From Pseudomonadota bacterium (lineage in GTDB: Bacteria; Pseudomonadota; Alphaproteobacteria; Elsterales; Elsteraceae), in contig JACQAI010000168.1 in assembly GCA_016195115.1 (NCBI GenBank), positions 1 through 6,514 on the forward strand: a DNA stretch of 6,514 nt, read 5' to 3'. Both the position numbers and the translations under genes were made by a program. Position 1 is the stretch's first letter, and the number at the start of each line of letters is the position of its first letter. A model generated the notes under the pieces. That model ran no database searches. It was not told the origin of the DNA and saw only the letters and a program-made list of their open reading frames with translations. Of the stretch, positions 4,803 through 6,514 are shown piece after piece.

Positions 4803-6035
4803 ATGCTGTTCGCGAGTCTGCTCAAGCAGCTCGTTCGGGTGGGGACAGTTGAGGTCATCGACGCCGACGGCCGAACCCACCAGGCATCGGGCGCGCCAGG
4901 AACGACGGTCACGCTCCGCCTCCACGATCGCAAACTGCATCGCCGGCTGTTCTGGACCCCCCGCCTCGCGGTCGGCGAGGCCTATATGGACGGTACGCTC
5001 ACGATCGAGCGCGGCACGCTGTACGACTTCATCGACCTGGTCGCGATCAATGAGGAGCTGGGCGGAGCCCCGCCGCTGATGCGCGTGGTCGACGGCTTCT
5101 CCTGGCTGTGGCGCCGGCTCGCCCAGAGCAACGATCCGCGGCGCGCGCGCCACAACGCGGCCCACCACTACGACCTGTCGGGCCGGCTCTACGAGCTCTT
5201 CCTCGACTCCGACCGCCAGTATTCGTGCGCTTATTTCGAGGGTGAGCGGGACGACCTCGAGCGCGCCCAGCTGCGCAAGAAACAGCACATTGCGCGCAAG
5301 CTCCTGCTCGCGCCGGGCCAGCGTATCCTCGACATCGGCTCGGGCTGGGGCGGTCTCGCCTTGACCCTGGCGGCGAGCGCCGACGTCGACGTGCTCGGCA
5401 TCACCTTGTCGACCGAGCAGCAGGCCGCCGCGACCCGCCGCGCCGAGGCCGCCGGCCTGGCGCACCGGGTCCGCTTCGAGCTGCGCGACTATCGCGACCT
5501 TGGCGGCACCTTCGACCGCATCGTCTCGGTCGGCATGTTCGAGCACGTCGGGCTGCCCAACTACGGCCGCTTCTTCGAGCAGATCCGCACTCTGCTCAAG
5601 CCCGACGGCATCGCGCTGCTGCATTCGATCGGCCGGGCCGACGGCCCCGGCATAACCAACCCGTGGCTGCGCAAGTATATCTTCCCGGGCGGCTACTCGC
5701 CGGCGCTGTCGGAGGTCATGCCGGCGGTCGAGGCCGCCCGGCTGTTCGTCACCGACATCGAGATCCTGCGGCTGCACTACGCGCGCACGCTGGCGGCTTG
5801 GCGCGCCCGCTTCAACGCCAATCGTGTAGCGATCGCCGAGCTTTACGACGAGCGCTTCTGCCGGATGTGGGAATTTTATCTGATCGGCAGCGAGATCGCG
5901 TTCCGCCGGCAGGGCCACATGGTGTGGCAGATGCAGATGGCGCGCGAGGTCGGGGTGGTGCCGCTGACCCGCGACTACGTCTACGAGCGCGATGACGCGG
6001 CGCTCGACGTGGTCAGCACCGCGTCGGCGGCGTGA
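4803..6035 (+). CDS. cfa: Cyclopropane-fatty-acyl-phospholipid synthase
   Basis: A 410-residue SAM-dependent enzyme that adds a methylene group across the cis double bond of unsaturated acyl chains in membrane phospholipids, usually in stationary phase or under acid stress. An N-terminal lipid-binding domain (about 1-120) is followed by a class I methyltransferase domain. The SAM-binding loop is ILDIGSGWGGLAL (175-187), preceded by HHYDLSGRLYELFLD (121-135) and YSCAYF (140-145). Residues matching the E. coli active site and bicarbonate site are present: Cys142, Glu247 in GMFEHVG, His274 and Ile276 in LLHSIG, and Tyr326 in HYARTLAAW. GGGAGG at 4788-4793, 9 nt upstream, supports ATG 4803; an in-frame TTG at 4782 is upstream of this site and unlikely. 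It is peripheral to the membrane with no signal peptide. It stands between rplI and dnaB, apart from other lipid genes. Confidence 0.95.
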   Translation: MLFASLLKQLVRVGTVEVIDADGRTHQASGAPGTTVTLRLHDRKLHRRLFWTPRLAVGEAYMDGTLTIERGTLYDFIDLVAINEELGGAPPLMRVVDGFSWLWRRLAQSNDPRRARHNAAHHYDLSGRLYELFLDSDRQYSCAYFEGERDDLERAQLRKKQHIARKLLLAPGQRILDIGSGWGGLALTLAASADVDVLGITLSTEQQAAATRRAEAAGLAHRVRFELRDYRDLGGTFDRIVSVGMFEHVGLPNYGRFFEQIRTLLKPDGIALLHSIGRADGPGITNPWLRKYIFPGGYSPALSEVMPAVEAARLFVTDIEILRLHYARTLAAWRARFNANRVAIAELYDERFCRMWEFYLIGSEIAFRRQGHMVWQMQMAREVGVVPLTRDYVYERDDAALDVVSTASAA

Positions 6036-6038
6036 ACC

Positions 6039-6053
6039 GGGCGAGAGTTGCCC
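6039..6053 (+). other. Small stem after cfa
   Basis: GGGC (6039-6042) can pair with GCCC (6050-6053) around a 7-nt loop starting 3 nt after the cfa stop. There is no T-tract, so it is a weak terminator candidate at best. Confidence 0.2.
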
Positions 6054-6056
6054 CCG

Positions 6057-6065
6057 TTATCCACG
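6057..6065 (+). promoter_or_regulatory. DnaA-box-like 9-mer upstream of dnaB
   Basis: TTATCCACG matches the strong DnaA box TTATCCACA at 8 of 9 positions and lies 57 bp before the dnaB ATG. The next nine bases (TTATTCGAG) share only the TTATNC start. A single near-match does not make an origin, but it could link dnaB expression to DnaA. Confidence 0.35.
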
Positions 6066-6087
6066 TTATTCGAGTCATGATGGCAGA

Positions 6088-6110
6088 AGCAGAGCGGGAA
6101 CCGTTCTGCT
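6088..6110 (+). promoter_or_regulatory. 10-bp hairpin immediately before the dnaB ribosome-binding site
   Basis: AGCAGAGCGG (6088-6097) pairs with CCGTTCTGCT (6101-6110) around a GAA loop, with one G·U pair if read as RNA. The stem ends directly before AGG (6111-6113), the only Shine-Dalgarno-like bases before the dnaB ATG. No T-tract follows, so it is not a standard terminator; it could be a translational control element or a protein-binding dyad. Confidence 0.45.
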
Positions 6111-6122
6111 AGGTTCATCGTC

Positions 6123-6514
6123 ATGGAACCCGTTTCGACCGTTCGACCGCTGCGTCCGCCCGAGCCGGCGACGACGGGCTTCGAGCGGCTGCCGCCGCAC
6201 AACGACGAAGCCGAGATGGCGCTGCTCGGCGCGATCCTGCACAACAACCGCGCGTTCGAGCGGGTCGCCGACTTCCTCAAGCCCGAGCATTTTGCCTCGC
6301 GCGTCCACGGGCGCATCTTCGAGGCGATCGCGCGCCTGGTCGACCGCGGTCAGATCGCCGACCCGATCACCTTGAAGCAGTACTTCGAGGCGGACGCCGA
6401 CCTGTCGGAGATCGGCGGCTACCAATATCTCATGCGGCTCGCCGGCTCGGTCGCCTCGATCGTCAACGCCGAGGACTATGGCCGCACCGTGCACGACCTG
6501 CACTTGCGCCGCCA
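6123..6514 (+). CDS. dnaB: Replicative DNA helicase DnaB, 5' part only (runs off right edge)
   Basis: The first 130 codons plus 2 nt of dnaB, the hexameric helicase that unwinds DNA at the replication fork and recruits primase. The N-terminal domain is unmistakable: LPPHNDEAEMALLGAIL (residues 23-39), then FERVADFLKPEHFASRVHGRIFEAIARLVDRGQIADPITLKQYF (45-88), IGGYQYLMRLAGSVASIVNAEDYGRTVHDLHLRR (97-130). The RecA-like ATPase domain with its Walker motifs lies outside the window, so an intein or truncation there cannot be ruled out. ATG 6123 has AGG 9 nt upstream and places the conserved LPPHN motif after a 22-residue leader, as in related proteins. It follows rplI and cfa; rplI-dnaB linkage is a classic bacterial arrangement, here interrupted by cfa. 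Confidence 0.97.
   Translation, partial: MEPVSTVRPLRPPEPATTGFERLPPHNDEAEMALLGAILHNNRAFERVADFLKPEHFASRVHGRIFEAIARLVDRGQIADPITLKQYFEADADLSEIGGYQYLMRLAGSVASIVNAEDYGRTVHDLHLRR

Noticed and set aside
4758..5918. Open frame of 386 codons on the minus strand opposite cfa
   Set aside because: It is a shadow of the cfa reading frame, whose catalytic residues and ribosome-binding site are intact; no motif is seen in the opposite frame.
6057..6110. The cfa-dnaB gap as a replication origin
   Set aside because: Only one good DnaA-box-like 9-mer is present, there is no AT-rich unwinding region, and the gap is 87 bp.

Overview
The window is GC-rich, densely coded bacterial chromosome, most likely from an alphaproteobacterium, perhaps Rhodospirillales-like. 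This rests on the S6, S18, L9 and DnaB sequences and on a DUF2232-type membrane protein lying between rpsR and rplI, a gene order I know from alphaproteobacteria. The lineage call is from memory and inference, not a database search. No mobile element, CRISPR array, tRNA, rRNA or defence system was seen.

Layout. The minus strand at the left (1-1253) carries fatty-acid synthesis genes fabD and fabG; fabG runs off the left edge. The two genes are 2 nt apart, and a sigma-70-like promoter lies upstream of fabD (1293-1320). A divergent gene on the plus strand (1362-2186) encodes a BtpA/SgcQ-family TIM-barrel-like protein. The shared upstream region holds two identical 8-bp palindromes one helical turn apart. 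A 183-bp leader with a good promoter and a strong hairpin then precedes the ribosomal-protein operon rpsF (S6), rpsR (S18), DUF2232 membrane protein and rplI (L9), 2370-4619. The genes are coupled or closely spaced. After rplI comes a 183-bp gap with a tandem, hairpin-forming repeat, then a cyclopropane-fatty-acid synthase gene (4803-6035). An 87-bp gap with a DnaA-box-like 9-mer and a 10-bp hairpin follows, and the window ends inside dnaB (from 6123), the replicative helicase.

How the genes work together. FabD and FabG supply malonyl-ACP and reduce beta-ketoacyl-ACP in type II fatty-acid synthesis. Cfa modifies the finished unsaturated phospholipid chains. S6, S18 and L9 are ribosome parts, and DnaB drives replication forks. 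Most of the window is core housekeeping. The less ordinary parts are the BtpA-family and cfa genes at the borders of the ribosomal block, the low-complexity tails on both members of the S6:S18 pair, and several structured intergenic elements. I found no convincing new multi-gene system.
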